Positions 8,510-16,460 of a DNA stretch of 37,672 bases are shown here, piece by piece. The first letter of the stretch is position 1. Every line of letters starts with the position of its first letter. Under the pieces are notes generated by a model. The model saw only the letters and a list, made by a program, of their open reading frames with translations, did not search any database and was not told the origin of the DNA. The DNA is from DATFWC01 sp045801465 (GTDB taxonomy: Bacteria > Pseudomonadota > Alphaproteobacteria > Rhizobiales > Xanthobacteraceae), in contig JBJMSU010000164.1 in assembly GCA_045801465.1 (NCBI GenBank), positions 1 to 37,672 on the forward strand, in the 5' to 3' direction. The position numbers and the translations under genes are program-made.

Positions 8510-8806
8510 ATGCCGGCCCACCCGCTCGAGATGCCGCTCCACCTGGCAAGCCGCGAGATGGTCAACATCCATGACGGCGCCGGCCTGCTGGTGCGATGTC
8601 TGCGCGGCGTCCTGTGGATCACGCAAGCAAACGACAGCGACGACATCGTCCTCGAGGACGGCCAGTCCTTCATGCTCGACCGGCCGGGGCTCGCGTTGGT
8701 CAGCGCGCCGGTCGGGCCAGCCGACGTCGTGATCACGACCGAGCCGACCGCGGTCGATCGCGCCCGATCGACGGGACATCGTTGGCCGGCCACACGAGCG
8801 GCATGA
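8510..8806 (+). CDS. DUF2917 family protein
   Basis: A 98-residue protein. The block from IHDGAGLLVRCLRGVLWIT through DDIVLEDGQSFML to ALVSAP follows the DUF2917 pattern: a small beta-rich domain with a conserved G-x-L-W-(I/V)-T and a D-L-x-x-G turn. The family has no established function. ATG 8510 is chosen because GAGGAG sits six bases upstream; ATG 8504 would be too close to that site. Its stop overlaps the next gene's start (ATGA), so the two are likely translationally coupled. It is the first gene of a three-gene operon divergent from a LysR regulator. Confidence 0.8.
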   Translation: MPAHPLEMPLHLASREMVNIHDGAGLLVRCLRGVLWITQANDSDDIVLEDGQSFMLDRPGLALVSAPVGPADVVITTEPTAVDRARSTGHRWPATRAA

Positions 8807-9405
8807 TTGATCCGAATCCTATGGGCGCCTTCATTGCACACGACGCGCTCCCGTCGGTTGAGACGTTGCGATTGCGCGGCGGCGCTGTCGTGACGGTCCG
8901 CCCGGCCGGTCCCGGCGATGGCGACATCATCCAGTCCTACATACGCGGGCTTTCGCCGAGTTCGCGCCGCAATCGGTTTCTCGGCGCACTGAACGAGTTG
9001 TCGGCGGCCGAGCTCTATCGCATGACGCATTCGGAGTCTCGGCGCCAACTCACACTGATCGCCCAGACCGTCGTGGACGGCGCTTGCACCATGATCGGCG
9101 AAGCGCGCGGCGCGCTGGCTCCCGATGGCCTTTCCGTCGAAGTCGCGCTTTCGGTGGCCGAGACTTGGCGGCGCAAGACGCTCGGCACGCAACTGCTCGG
9201 AATCCTCGTCCGCCAAGCCCGAAGCCTCGGGGTAGATTGCGTCATGGCCGATGTCCTGCACTCCAACCATGCCATGATGGCGCTGGCGCGAAAGATCGGA
9301 TTCGGCGTCGCGACACCCATCGGCGACGCGAGATTGATGCAGTTGATCACGAACTTTTCACCGCCGGATAGTAAACGGGGATACGCCGAGCTGAGACCAA
9401 GTTGA
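8803..9405 (+). CDS. GNAT-family N-acetyltransferase
   Basis: A 200-residue protein with a GNAT fold. TVRPAGPGDGDIIQSYIRGLSP starts the domain and EVALSVAETWRRKTLGTQLL supplies the acetyl-CoA pyrophosphate loop (RRKTLGTQL in place of the classic R/Q-x-x-G-x-G/A). VMADVLHSNHAMMALARKIGF is the typical C-terminal part. The start ATG overlaps the stop of the DUF2917 gene by four bases. It resembles the acetyltransferase domain found in protein-lysine acetyltransferases (the SRRNRFLG stretch is typical), but no such target is shown here. The MFS gene follows 53 bases later. Confidence 0.85.
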   Translation: MIDPNPMGAFIAHDALPSVETLRLRGGAVVTVRPAGPGDGDIIQSYIRGLSPSSRRNRFLGALNELSAAELYRMTHSESRRQLTLIAQTVVDGACTMIGEARGALAPDGLSVEVALSVAETWRRKTLGTQLLGILVRQARSLGVDCVMADVLHSNHAMMALARKIGFGVATPIGDARLMQLITNFSPPDSKRGYAELRPS

Positions 9406-9458
9406 CCGATGGCAATACAAGGGATCGACAACGGATGCCGCACAAGAAGGAACAGGTC

Positions 9459-10685
9459 ATGGTTGCCACGCTTGCCTCCTGGCGCACGCCGATCGTCATT
9501 CTGGCGTGCGGCTGCTTGATCAGCCTGCTCGGCTTCGGACCACGCTCGACGTTCGGGTTTTTCCTCTCGCCCATGTCGAGCGTGCATGGCTGGGGCCGCG
9601 ACGTGTTCGCGTTTGCGCTTGCAGTCCAGATGCTGGTGTGGGGCGCGGCGCAACCCTTTGCCGGCGCCGTCGCCGACCGCTTTGGCGCAGCCCCGGTGCT
9701 CAGCGTCGGCGCCCTGCTCTATGCGCTCGGCCTCGTGACGATGGCCTACGCGGCGACGCCCAACATGCTCACTCTGTCGGCCGGTGTCTTGATCGGGTTC
9801 GGCCTCGCCGGCTCTTCCTTCACCCTGGTGATCGGCGCATTCGGGACGCTGATGCCCAAGGAGTGGCGCTCACTGGCCTTCGGGGCCGGAACCGCGGCCG
9901 GCTCGTTCGGACAGTTCCTGTTTTCGCCGCTTGCCGTGGCCTTGATCGAAAATTTCGGCTGGCTCATGACGCTGGGACTATTCGCCGGCGTCGTGCTGCT
10001 CATCGCACCGCTTTCGCTCGCGCTGGCAACGCCCATGCGCGGGCCGCAGCGGTCCGGCATGGCCGAGGCCGATCAGTCGCTGGTGCAGGCGCTGGGCGAG
10101 GCCTTCCGCAATCGCAGCTACCTGCTCCTGGTGCTCGGCTTCTTTACCTGCGGGTTCCAGCTCTTCTTCATCGCCGTGCACCTTCCGGCCTATCTGATCG
10201 ATCGCGGTCTGCCGGTCGAGCTCGGCGGCTGGACGATCGCCATCATCGGGCTGTTCAATATCATCGGGGCGATCGGCGCGGGCTGGCTCAGCGGCATCGT
10301 GCCCAATCGCTTCATCCTCTCGGCCATCTATTTTGCCCGCGCGCTGGCGATTGCGATATTCATCGCGCTGCCGGCGAGCCCGGCTGCGACCCTGGTGTTC
10401 GGCGCCGTCACGGGATTGCTATGGCTTTCGACCGTGCCGCCGACCTCGGCGCTGGTCGCGATCATGTTCGGCACCAGGTGGCTCACCACGCTGTTCGGCG
10501 TTGCGTTTTTCAGCCATCAGGTCGGCGGCTTCCTGGGCGTGTGGTTGGGCGGCCTGCTGTTCGAGCGTACCGGCTCCTATGACGCGATCTGGATGTTGTC
10601 GATCCTGCTGGGCATGTTCTCGGCCGTCGTCAATCTGCCGATCGTCGAAAAGCCGACGACGCGGGCGGCGCTGGCGCCGGCGTAA
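9459..10685 (+). CDS. MFS transporter
   Basis: A 408-residue inner-membrane protein with about twelve hydrophobic segments, the standard major facilitator size. After the first helix, GFGPRSTFGFFLSPMSSVHGW is followed by GAAQPFAGAVADRFGAAPVL, which holds the loop 2-3 motif (G-x-x-x-D-R-x-G). This style is common in monocarboxylate/oxalate-type MFS proteins. ATG 9459 is preferred because AAGGA lies seven bases upstream; an earlier TTG at 9402 overlapping the GNAT stop would add a polar 19-residue tail. It is the last gene of the LysR-linked operon. The substrate is unknown. Confidence 0.9.
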   Translation: MVATLASWRTPIVILACGCLISLLGFGPRSTFGFFLSPMSSVHGWGRDVFAFALAVQMLVWGAAQPFAGAVADRFGAAPVLSVGALLYALGLVTMAYAATPNMLTLSAGVLIGFGLAGSSFTLVIGAFGTLMPKEWRSLAFGAGTAAGSFGQFLFSPLAVALIENFGWLMTLGLFAGVVLLIAPLSLALATPMRGPQRSGMAEADQSLVQALGEAFRNRSYLLLVLGFFTCGFQLFFIAVHLPAYLIDRGLPVELGGWTIAIIGLFNIIGAIGAGWLSGIVPNRFILSAIYFARALAIAIFIALPASPAATLVFGAVTGLLWLSTVPPTSALVAIMFGTRWLTTLFGVAFFSHQVGGFLGVWLGGLLFERTGSYDAIWMLSILLGMFSAVVNLPIVEKPTTRAALAPA

Positions 10686-10746
10686 CACAATCCCACGGCT
10701 TGCCCGAGCACCTCGTAATCGACGTTCCCTGCCGCGCTCCTGACCG

Positions 10747-11055
10747 CTATTTCGGCAGCTTGTCCGCCAGGATTTCGAGCTTGTAGATCTCGGGCGCCTT
10801 GGCAAACAGGTCGCCGGCTTTGGCTTTCTCCATCAAAGCCGCCGCCACCTTGCCGTTGAGATGGGCGTCGCGCGCGGCCTCGTCGTCGAACGTATCGAAG
10901 ATGGCGAAGGAGGACGGCCCCTCTTGAATGGCGAACCAGGTGATCGTCCCCGGTTCGGCGTTCACCAGAGGCAGGGCGGAGCGAAGAAAATCCGCGACCT
11001 CTTTTTCCTTGCCGGGCTTCGCCTGCAGCGGAACGTACAGCGCAAATTTTGTCAT
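10747..11055 (-). CDS. Antibiotic-biosynthesis-monooxygenase (ABM) fold protein, putative quinol monooxygenase
   Basis: A 102-residue ferredoxin-like alpha/beta-barrel protein. KFALYVPLQAKPGKEKEVADFLRSALPLV, EPGTITWFAIQEGPSSFAIFDTFDDEAARDAHL and a C-terminal LEIL strand match the ABM/YgiN-like family, whose members oxidise quinols without cofactors or act as small sensors. ATG 11055 is taken because AGGAGG lies just upstream; a TTG at 11076 would lie upstream of that site. The gene is alone, tail to tail with the MFS gene. Confidence 0.82.
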   Translation of the reverse strand: MTKFALYVPLQAKPGKEKEVADFLRSALPLVNAEPGTITWFAIQEGPSSFAIFDTFDDEAARDAHLNGKVAAALMEKAKAGDLFAKAPEIYKLEILADKLPK

Positions 11056-11131
11056 CGCCTTTTCCTCCTCGGACAACGCGCTAGCAGCGAAGACGCGCGA
11101 CCCATGTTGAGACTGCGATCGGTTCCATCAC

Positions 11132-11213
11132 CCTAGGACGGGTTGAGCGTCAGCGAACAATCGCGATGAACCGCGGCGATTGGTTTTCGCGTTCGGCTCA
11201 ACGCATCCTACTA
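11132..11213. repeat. Palindromic intergenic repeat (CCTAGGACGGGTTGAGC type)
   Basis: The arm 11132-11168 and the reverse-complementary arm 11176-11213 share GGGTTGAGC/GGCTCAACG, CGCGATGAA-type inner bases and CCTAGGA/TCCTAC ends. The pattern resembles a frequent rhizobial palindrome of the form GGATGGGT-N-GCGAAGCG. Apart from it I see nothing else in the gap between 11056 and 11377 except the ribosome binding site of the next gene. Confidence 0.65.
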
Positions 11214-11377
11214 CGAGCTACCAACCACGGACTGAAGGTGGCGATTGTGACAGCCTTGCGACATCCCGACGCAAGATCGCGCGGCATTCACGCGCGTGTG
11301 AAGCTGCTCGCGGGTTTGTGTCTGGTCGATGCGGGCGAACTGCGCGAGCTTTTCGGCAGCCGATCAGGAGAAGCATC

Positions 11378-11599
11378 ATGCCGGCATTCAGTCCAGAACT
11401 TGTCCAAATGATGAGGGCGGCGCTCGAAGAGGCAATGACCAAGGTCCCCTTGGAGCGAGCGACGCCTGAAATCAAAACCCATTTGGCTCAGTGTATTTTG
11501 AAGGCGGCTGCCGAAGGTCAAACGAGCTACGAAAGCTTGATCGCCGCGGCGGCAGACCAGTTGACGACGATCTTGTCGACGTTCGGTTTGCCGATTTGA
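11378..11599 (+). CDS. Small helical protein of unknown function
   Basis: A 73-residue soluble protein (MPAFSPELVQMMRAALEEAM at its start) that is predicted mostly helical. I recognise the general type, a short conserved rhizobial hypothetical protein, but not a function. Support for translation comes from AGGAG seven bases before the ATG at 11378 and normal codon use. Longer in-frame extensions upstream run through a palindromic repeat and are unlikely. No neighbour points to a role. Confidence 0.65.
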   Translation: MPAFSPELVQMMRAALEEAMTKVPLERATPEIKTHLAQCILKAAAEGQTSYESLIAAAADQLTTILSTFGLPI

Positions 11600-11716
11600 G
11601 TCTCAACGGCGACCCCCAATACGCCACAAAGACGGCACCATGGATCGACTGAACGCCGCGACGCGGGCTGAAAGCCGCGCCGATGATCTGATCCAACTCG
11701 CACGGTCATCGCGCTC

Positions 11717-12100
11717 TCATGCCGGCGCGTGACACACCGCCTCGATATTGTGACCGTCGGGATCGAGGACGAACGCGGCGTAATAGTTCGGATGGTAGTG
11801 CGGCCTCAGTCCCGGTGGGCCATTGTCCTTAGCCCCCGCCGCGATGGCGGCACGATAAAAGGCATCGACACTGGGCCGGTTCTTCGCCGCCAACGCAATG
11901 TGAAGCGGATGGTTCAGCCCGCCTTCCCCGCCGATCCAAAAATCCGGCTTGCTGCCAATACCGAAGCCCGCGGCGGGAATATCGCTCTCCGACTGGCGAA
12001 CCTCCATCACCAACGCATATCCAAGGGGCGCCAGCGCCTTGAGGTAAAACGCCTTGGCGCCTTCGTAATGCGATACCGAGAAGCCAACATGATCGAGCAT
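11717..12100 (-). CDS. VOC-family (glyoxalase/dioxygenase superfamily) protein
   Basis: A 127-residue vicinal-oxygen-chelate protein. MLDHVGFSVSHYEGAKAFYLKALAPLGY begins the first beta-alpha-beta-beta-beta module; a His in HPLHIALAAKNR, and the C-terminal YYAAFVLDPDGHNIEAVCH are typical of the glyoxalase-like members seen next to many metabolic genes. Candidate metal ligands are His4, the His in HIAL and the Glu in NIEAVCH. ATG 12100 is chosen because the fold begins there and AAAGGAAG precedes it; the frame extends upstream without family similarity. Function unknown. Confidence 0.88.
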   Translation of the reverse strand: MLDHVGFSVSHYEGAKAFYLKALAPLGYALVMEVRQSESDIPAAGFGIGSKPDFWIGGEGGLNHPLHIALAAKNRPSVDAFYRAAIAAGAKDNGPPGLRPHYHPNYYAAFVLDPDGHNIEAVCHAPA

Positions 12101-12363
12101 TGCGAAGCTTCCTTTGCGACCTTGGCGAATATATGAAGCACAGCAGAACGACTGGGAGGCGTTCAGCATCCGTGGCATTGCGAATTCATTATTCAAAAAC
12201 GCCAGCATTGCGACCCAGATTTACGGCGGAAATCCTCGCCAACGGCCTCCAGCCGCAACGAGCGAATATGGACTGACTCACGTCAAGCATTGCAGCGGGC
12301 TGGTGCAGTGCTGCCGCGGCCCCAATGGTTTTCGGCTGGCGACCATGGCGGCTCTCGATCTCG
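12101..12363. other. Intergenic region without recognised gene
   Basis: 263 bases separate the VOC gene from the 3' end of the next LysR gene; both are on the minus strand. No conserved coding frame, strong hairpin or repeat was recognised. It must hold the promoter of the VOC gene. Confidence 0.5.
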
Positions 12364-13260
12364 TCAATCGAAACGCAGGCCGCGCAGCGTAGCGACGGAT
12401 TGATCGATGAACGCGCGCACCTTGTTCGACAAGAGCTTGGACTGCGGATAGACGACTTGCACCGGCGTCGGCTGGGTTTCGAATTTTTCCAGCACGTATT
12501 TGAGCTGCCCCTGCTCGCGGTTCGGCGCAACCATGTAGGACAGGAACATGCCCAGGCCGAGGCCGTCGACGCACGCGTTCACGGCGCTGTCGATGTCGTT
12601 GCAGGTGATCGCGCTGGTGATCGGGACGGACACGTGCCGGCTGCCGACGCGAAACTGCCACTCGCTGCGGGGCACCAATCCGGTGTGCCGGATGCAGGCA
12701 TGGTTGCGCACGTCATTCGGTGTTTGCGGCACGCCGTGACGGCGCAGATAACGCTCGCTTGCGCACACGACGCGTCGGGTGTGGCCGACCGGAATCGCCA
12801 CCATGGACGAATCCTTGAGATGGGCAATGCGAACCCCGACATCGACCCCTTCCTCGATCATGTTGACGACGCGGTCGAGGAACAGCATCTCGGCGGTGAC
12901 CTTCGGATGGCGGCGGACGAAGTCGCAGACGGTCGGGGCCACGTAACGTCGTCCGAACAGCGCCGACGCGGTCACGGTGAGCTTCCCCGCCGGCTCGCTG
13001 CGGCGGGAGACCAGCGCCTCCTCGGCGTCCTGCAGCGCCGACAGGATAACGCGGCAGCGCTCGAGATATTGCGCGCCTTCGTCGGTCAGATGGATGCGGC
13101 GGGTCGTGCGCTTGAGCAGCGATACCCCGAGATGTCGCTCGAGCGCCGCCAAGGTGCGCACCACCGTCGGCAGCGAGGCGTCGAGCGTATCGGCCGCGGC
13201 AGTCAGGCTCCCCGCCTCCACGATCCGCACGAACGTCGTCATCGCCACGAGTTTGTCCAT
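12364..13260 (-). CDS. LysR-family regulator
   Basis: A 298-residue LysR protein. The N-terminal helix-turn-helix is TTFVRIVEAGSLTAAADTLDASLPTVVRTLAALERHLGVSLL; the ASLPTVVRTLAALE recognition helix deviates slightly from the usual S-x-S-A-V-S-R-x-I. The rest is the effector-binding domain. The gene is divergent from the haloperoxidase-like gene across 185 bases that contain an ATTTC-N6-GAAAT palindrome. ATG 13260 aligns with the usual LysR start, although no clear ribosome binding site precedes it. The most likely target is the haloperoxidase-cupin-PPOX group. Confidence 0.9.
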   Translation of the reverse strand: MDKLVAMTTFVRIVEAGSLTAAADTLDASLPTVVRTLAALERHLGVSLLKRTTRRIHLTDEGAQYLERCRVILSALQDAEEALVSRRSEPAGKLTVTASALFGRRYVAPTVCDFVRRHPKVTAEMLFLDRVVNMIEEGVDVGVRIAHLKDSSMVAIPVGHTRRVVCASERYLRRHGVPQTPNDVRNHACIRHTGLVPRSEWQFRVGSRHVSVPITSAITCNDIDSAVNACVDGLGLGMFLSYMVAPNREQGQLKYVLEKFETQPTPVQVVYPQSKLLSNKVRAFIDQSVATLRGLRFD

Positions 13261-13313
13261 GGCGCGATTATTACTTCGTTTTTTGCAACAGTCTATTGCC
13301 ACCCCGCCCATTT

Positions 13314-13329
13314 ATTTCATTCGCGAAAT
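13314..13329. promoter_or_regulatory. Candidate LysR operator (T-N11-A)
   Basis: ATTTC-ATTCGC-GAAAT is an inverted repeat that contains T13315-N11-A13327, the classic LysR-box layout. It lies between the divergent LysR and haloperoxidase-like genes, about 55 bases from the LysR start. Symmetry, spacing and position fit autoregulation and control of the divergent gene; binding is inferred. Confidence 0.4.
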
Positions 13330-13445
13330 CAGTGAGCCTGACCGTCGCCGCGCCGGGGCTCTCGAGGCTGGACCAGCTCAAGGGATCTCCGGTCCGGACC
13401 GTGTCGTCGTCGACGCGGCGCCCCCTCTCGCTCACGGAGATTGCC

Positions 13446-14687
13446 ATGTTGCCGAACCTGCGCTGTGTCCTGCCGGCCATGATGCTGATCGGGCTGGCGG
13501 GCCCGGTTTGCGCCGACGTCATCACCGACTGGAATGAGAAGACCATCGCCATCGTGACGGCGCGTACGATGCTGCCGCCGCAGGCGGAGCGGGTCGTGGC
13601 CACGGTCCACGTCGCGATGTTCGACGCTGTCAATTCGATCGAGCGCCGCTATCTGCCCTACCGGGCGCAGCTCCCGGCCGCCAAGGAAACGTCGAAAGAG
13701 GCCGCGGCTGCCGCGGCTGCCGCCGCCGTCCTGGCTGCGCTGCTCCCGAACGCGGCCGATGAGATGAAGGCCGCACTGGCCGCCTACCTGGCGCCGATGC
13801 CGGGGGGGCCTGCCAAGGACGATGGCATTAAGCTCGGTGAGGCAGTAGCGGCAAAGATTGCCGCGGAGCGCGCCAAGGACGGCGCGAGCGCATCGGACTC
13901 TTACCGGCCGAAGACAAAGCCCGGCGTCTACGTTCCGACGCCCATCACCGCATCGTCGATGTGGCCGAACGTGGCCCCGTTTGCCATGACCGGCCCGGCG
14001 CAATTCCGGCCGCAGCCGCCGATCCCCCTCAACGGCGAGGAATGGGCGCGCGACTACAACGAGATCAAGAGCCTGGGCGTCAAGACCAGCACCACACGCT
14101 CGACCCGGCAGAGCGAAGACGGCCGCTTCTGGCTGGTCACGGGTCCGGCGAGCTATTACCCGATCGTGCGCCAGCTCGTTGCGGCGAAGCAGATGAACCT
14201 CGTCGACAGCGCGCGATTCATGGCGCTCACCTCGGTCGCCACAGCCGACGCTTTCATCGCGGTGTTCGATGCGAAATACCACTACGATTTCTGGCGGCCG
14301 ATCACGGCTATTCGCAACGGCGACACCGACGACAACCCGGCGACCGAGCGCGACGCGACCTGGCAGCCGATCGACAACACGCCGATGCACCCTGAGTATC
14401 CCTGCGCCCACTGCATCACCAGCGCGGCGGTCGCCGCGGTGGCAGAGGCGCTGCTCGGCAGCGCCGACGTGCCGGAACTCGTCATGACGAGCCCGACCGC
14501 ACCCGGCGTCACACACCGCTGGACCAACCTGTGGGTCTACGCCGACGAAGTGGCGCTCGCCCGCATCTGGGCCGGATTCCACTATCGGTTCTCGACCCGC
14601 GTCGGCCAGGATATGGGACGCAAGATCGGCCGGTTCGTCGCCGAGAAGATCATGCAGCCGGCGGCCGTCGCCGACGCAACACGCTGA
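13446..14687 (+). CDS. Secreted vanadium-dependent haloperoxidase / PAP2-like protein
   Basis: A 413-residue protein with a Sec signal (residues 1-23, cut near VCA-DV). The oxyanion-binding residues of the PAP2/vanadium haloperoxidase superfamily are in order: Lys277 with Arg284-Pro285 (K-x6-R-P), His322 in YPCAHC (where PSGH is usual) and Arg373/His379 in ARIWAGFHYRFS. In haloperoxidases these hold vanadate, and the enzyme makes hypohalous acid from peroxide and halide; in phosphatases they hold phosphate. The FWRP and GFHYRFS stretches favour the haloperoxidase-related branch. GGAG precedes the ATG by about seven bases. Cupin and PPOX genes follow in the same direction. Confidence 0.88.
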   Translation: MLPNLRCVLPAMMLIGLAGPVCADVITDWNEKTIAIVTARTMLPPQAERVVATVHVAMFDAVNSIERRYLPYRAQLPAAKETSKEAAAAAAAAAVLAALLPNAADEMKAALAAYLAPMPGGPAKDDGIKLGEAVAAKIAAERAKDGASASDSYRPKTKPGVYVPTPITASSMWPNVAPFAMTGPAQFRPQPPIPLNGEEWARDYNEIKSLGVKTSTTRSTRQSEDGRFWLVTGPASYYPIVRQLVAAKQMNLVDSARFMALTSVATADAFIAVFDAKYHYDFWRPITAIRNGDTDDNPATERDATWQPIDNTPMHPEYPCAHCITSAAVAAVAEALLGSADVPELVMTSPTAPGVTHRWTNLWVYADEVALARIWAGFHYRFSTRVGQDMGRKIGRFVAEKIMQPAAVADATR

Positions 14688-14695
14688 CACGCTGG

Positions 14696-14728
14696 GCCGC
14701 CGGGGCTGGCGACTAAAGCCCCGGCGGC
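14696..14728 (+). terminator. Strong hairpin after the haloperoxidase-like gene
   Basis: GCCGCCGGGGCT (14696-14707) and AGCCCCGGCGGC (14717-14728) form a perfect 12-bp GC-rich stem with a 9-base loop, nine bases after the stop codon. No T-run follows, so it may reduce readthrough or protect the mRNA end rather than act as a full terminator. Confidence 0.5.
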
Positions 14729-14771
14729 GCAAACTGACGACGCCACACCTGCGCACACAGAGGAGGACACG

Positions 14772-15242
14772 ATGAAACGCATTGCTGCCGCCGTTGCCGT
14801 CATCGCAGGTTTCGCCACATTTGCCCTCTCCGCCGGTTCCGCACAGCACGCCGGCACCCACGTCATCAAATCTCCGGCGGAGCTCACCTGGAGCGACCTC
14901 CCGGCATTGCCGGGCGTGAAGATCGCGGTAATCGAGGGGCCGCTGACCGAGGCCGTGCCGATCATGTTCCGGCTGAAGTTTCCGGCGAACTACAAGGTCC
15001 CGCCGCATCGGCATCCGGGCATCGAACACATCACGATCATTTCCGGCACGTTGAACATCGGAATGGGTGAGGTGTTCGACACGACGAAGACGCATGCCTT
15101 GACACAGGGCAGCGTCGCGATCATGCCGCCCGGGACTCCGCACTTCGTGTGGACGAGCGAGGAGACGATCGGGCAGGTGCACAGCACCGGACCGTGGTCC
15201 GTCACCTACGTCAATCCCGAGGATGATCCGCGAAAGAAATAG
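14772..15242 (+). CDS. Secreted cupin-domain protein
   Basis: A 156-residue protein with a Sec signal (MKRIAAAVAVIAGFATFALS, cut near SAG-SAQ). The cupin barrel follows: PPHRHPGIEHITIISGTLNIGMG gives the first motif with two His and a Glu, and PPGTPHFVW gives the second motif with a His. These four residues would bind one metal ion. The type resembles ChrR-like cupins of periplasmic proteins. GAGGAGG stands just ahead of the ATG. Position after the haloperoxidase-like gene suggests a shared oxidative or detoxifying role, which is inference only. Confidence 0.87.
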   Translation: MKRIAAAVAVIAGFATFALSAGSAQHAGTHVIKSPAELTWSDLPALPGVKIAVIEGPLTEAVPIMFRLKFPANYKVPPHRHPGIEHITIISGTLNIGMGEVFDTTKTHALTQGSVAIMPPGTPHFVWTSEETIGQVHSTGPWSVTYVNPEDDPRKK

Positions 15243-15297
15243 GAGCAGCGCGCACGGGCTGCGCAAGCGCAAGACTTTTGAGGACCCCGAGGAGCGA

Positions 15298-15909
15298 ATG
15301 AACGACGTCACCTATGCGAGCGACATCGCGTTTACGCCGTCCGTCAAGGCGGTGCAGGCCCGCAAGGGCTCGCGCCGCTCTTACGGTCTCATGGAGGAAC
15401 GAGGCTCCTGGACGACGCGCATCACTCCCGATCTTGCCACCTTCATCGAGGCACAGACGAGTATCTTCCTCGCCACCGCGAACGCAGCCGGGCAGCCGTA
15501 TATCCAGCACCGCGGCGGATCGGCAGGGTTCCTGCGGGTGCTCGACGAAACAACGCTCGGATTTGCGGATTTTTCCGGCAATCGGCAATACATTACGCAG
15601 GGCAATCTCGCGGACAATCCCAAGGCCCATCTCTTCCTGATCGACTATGCGCATCGACAGCGCGTCAAGATTTGGGGCGAAGCGCGCATCATCGAAGACC
15701 CGGCCCTGACGGCAAGGCTGATGCCCGACGGCTACAAGGCGCGCGCCGAACAGGCGATCCTCTTCACGGTGGCTGCCTGGAACGCGAATTGTCCGCAGCA
15801 CATCCCGCAGCGTTTCGAAGCTGCCGACGTCGCTGCCGCGCTCGCCGAGCGCGACAGCCGAATCGAGATGCTGGAGGCCGAGTTGAAACGGCTGCGTGGG
15901 ATGGACTGA
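15298..15909 (+). CDS. PPOX-class (pyridoxamine 5'-phosphate oxidase-like) flavoprotein
   Basis: A 203-residue split-barrel FMN-binding protein. FIEAQTSIFLATANAAGQPYIQHRGGSAGFL, then GFADFSGNRQYITQGNLADNPKAHLFLIDY and VKIWGEARII form the core typical of the PPOX-class proteins annotated as flavin-nucleotide-binding. The C-terminal tail (AALAERDSRIEMLEAELKRL) looks like a short coiled coil. ATG 15298 has GAGGAG directly upstream. The gene follows the cupin gene by 55 bases and may share its transcript. Confidence 0.87.
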   Translation: MNDVTYASDIAFTPSVKAVQARKGSRRSYGLMEERGSWTTRITPDLATFIEAQTSIFLATANAAGQPYIQHRGGSAGFLRVLDETTLGFADFSGNRQYITQGNLADNPKAHLFLIDYAHRQRVKIWGEARIIEDPALTARLMPDGYKARAEQAILFTVAAWNANCPQHIPQRFEAADVAAALAERDSRIEMLEAELKRLRGMD

Positions 15910-16058
15910 GCGCGCGGTTCTGCATTTCGCCGGCGACAGCACGTGACGCAGCATTTTGCCCATCGAGGCGCCAGCTCTACGCGGTTAACCGAATGTTAAC
16001 CATCCCGATCCCACGATCGGCGTGGGGCTGCCTTGATGTTCAGTTGAGAGGTGGCGTA

Positions 16059-16304
16059 ATGGCATTGAACAGATTCGGATCCACGTTGGCGGACGTGGAA
16101 CGCGAGCACATCCTGGAGACGCTCGCGTGCTGTGACGGCAATCGCACCCTTACCGCCAGGTTCCTCGACATTTCCGTCCGATCTCTGCGGATGAAGCTCA
16201 ATCATTTCGGCCAAACGGCGCCGAGGGCGACTGCAGCAGATCTGGGCGCGCTCAAGGCGAGCGCGGCGCTCGGCCATTCGCACGACTTGGTGGTCTCGTG
16301 CTGA
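16059..16304 (+). CDS. Stand-alone Fis-type helix-turn-helix protein
   Basis: An 81-residue protein whose residues 12-51 match the Fis/NtrC C-terminal DNA-binding fold (HTH_8): DVEREHILETL, CCDGNRTLTARFLDIS and VRSLRMKLNHFG correspond to the three helices with the G-N-x-x-x-A-A-x-x-L pattern. There is no receiver, AAA or sensor domain, so it is a DNA-binding module only. GAGAGGTGG lies before the ATG at 16059. Such short proteins are found in several rhizobia; some act as nucleoid-associated or response regulators' partners, but no target can be inferred here. A structured region follows downstream. Confidence 0.8.
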   Translation: MALNRFGSTLADVEREHILETLACCDGNRTLTARFLDISVRSLRMKLNHFGQTAPRATAADLGALKASAALGHSHDLVVSC

Positions 16305-16358
16305 GCCGGCGTCGCCACGCCTGAAGCACCGCTGGCGCCGCGGGCGCCGGCACCCCCT

Positions 16359-16460
16359 CTTCGACAACATGGAGATGAGTAGGCAGTGTGTTAGTCGTGA
16401 GTCTTCGACATGTTGTGGAAGGTGAGCCCCGGTCGAATGAGGCAACCGACCGGGGCTCTT
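16359..16460 (+). ncRNA. Candidate small RNA with two hairpins
   Basis: The first hairpin pairs 16359-16371 (CTTCGACAACATG) with 16409-16421 (CATGTTGTGGAAG), 12 of 13 positions, with a 37-base loop. The second pairs 16424-16435 (GAGCCCCGGTCG) with 16447-16458 (CGACCGGGGCTC) perfectly with an 11-base loop, then TT. The second is terminator-like. The 368-base gap between the Fis-type gene and the next gene has no other coding signal. This could be an independent small RNA or the 3' untranslated end of the Fis-type transcript. Confidence 0.35.
16424..16460 (+). terminator. Terminator-like hairpin
   Basis: A perfect 12-bp GC-rich stem (GAGCCCCGGTCG / CGACCGGGGCTC) with an 11-base loop is followed by only two T residues. 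It would end transcripts coming from the Fis-type gene or from the candidate small RNA. Confidence 0.55.

Noticed and set aside
13329..15311. A 660-codon open frame on the minus strand
   Set aside because: It lies antisense to the haloperoxidase-like and cupin genes, which have clear motifs and ribosome binding sites. Long antisense frames are expected in GC-rich DNA.
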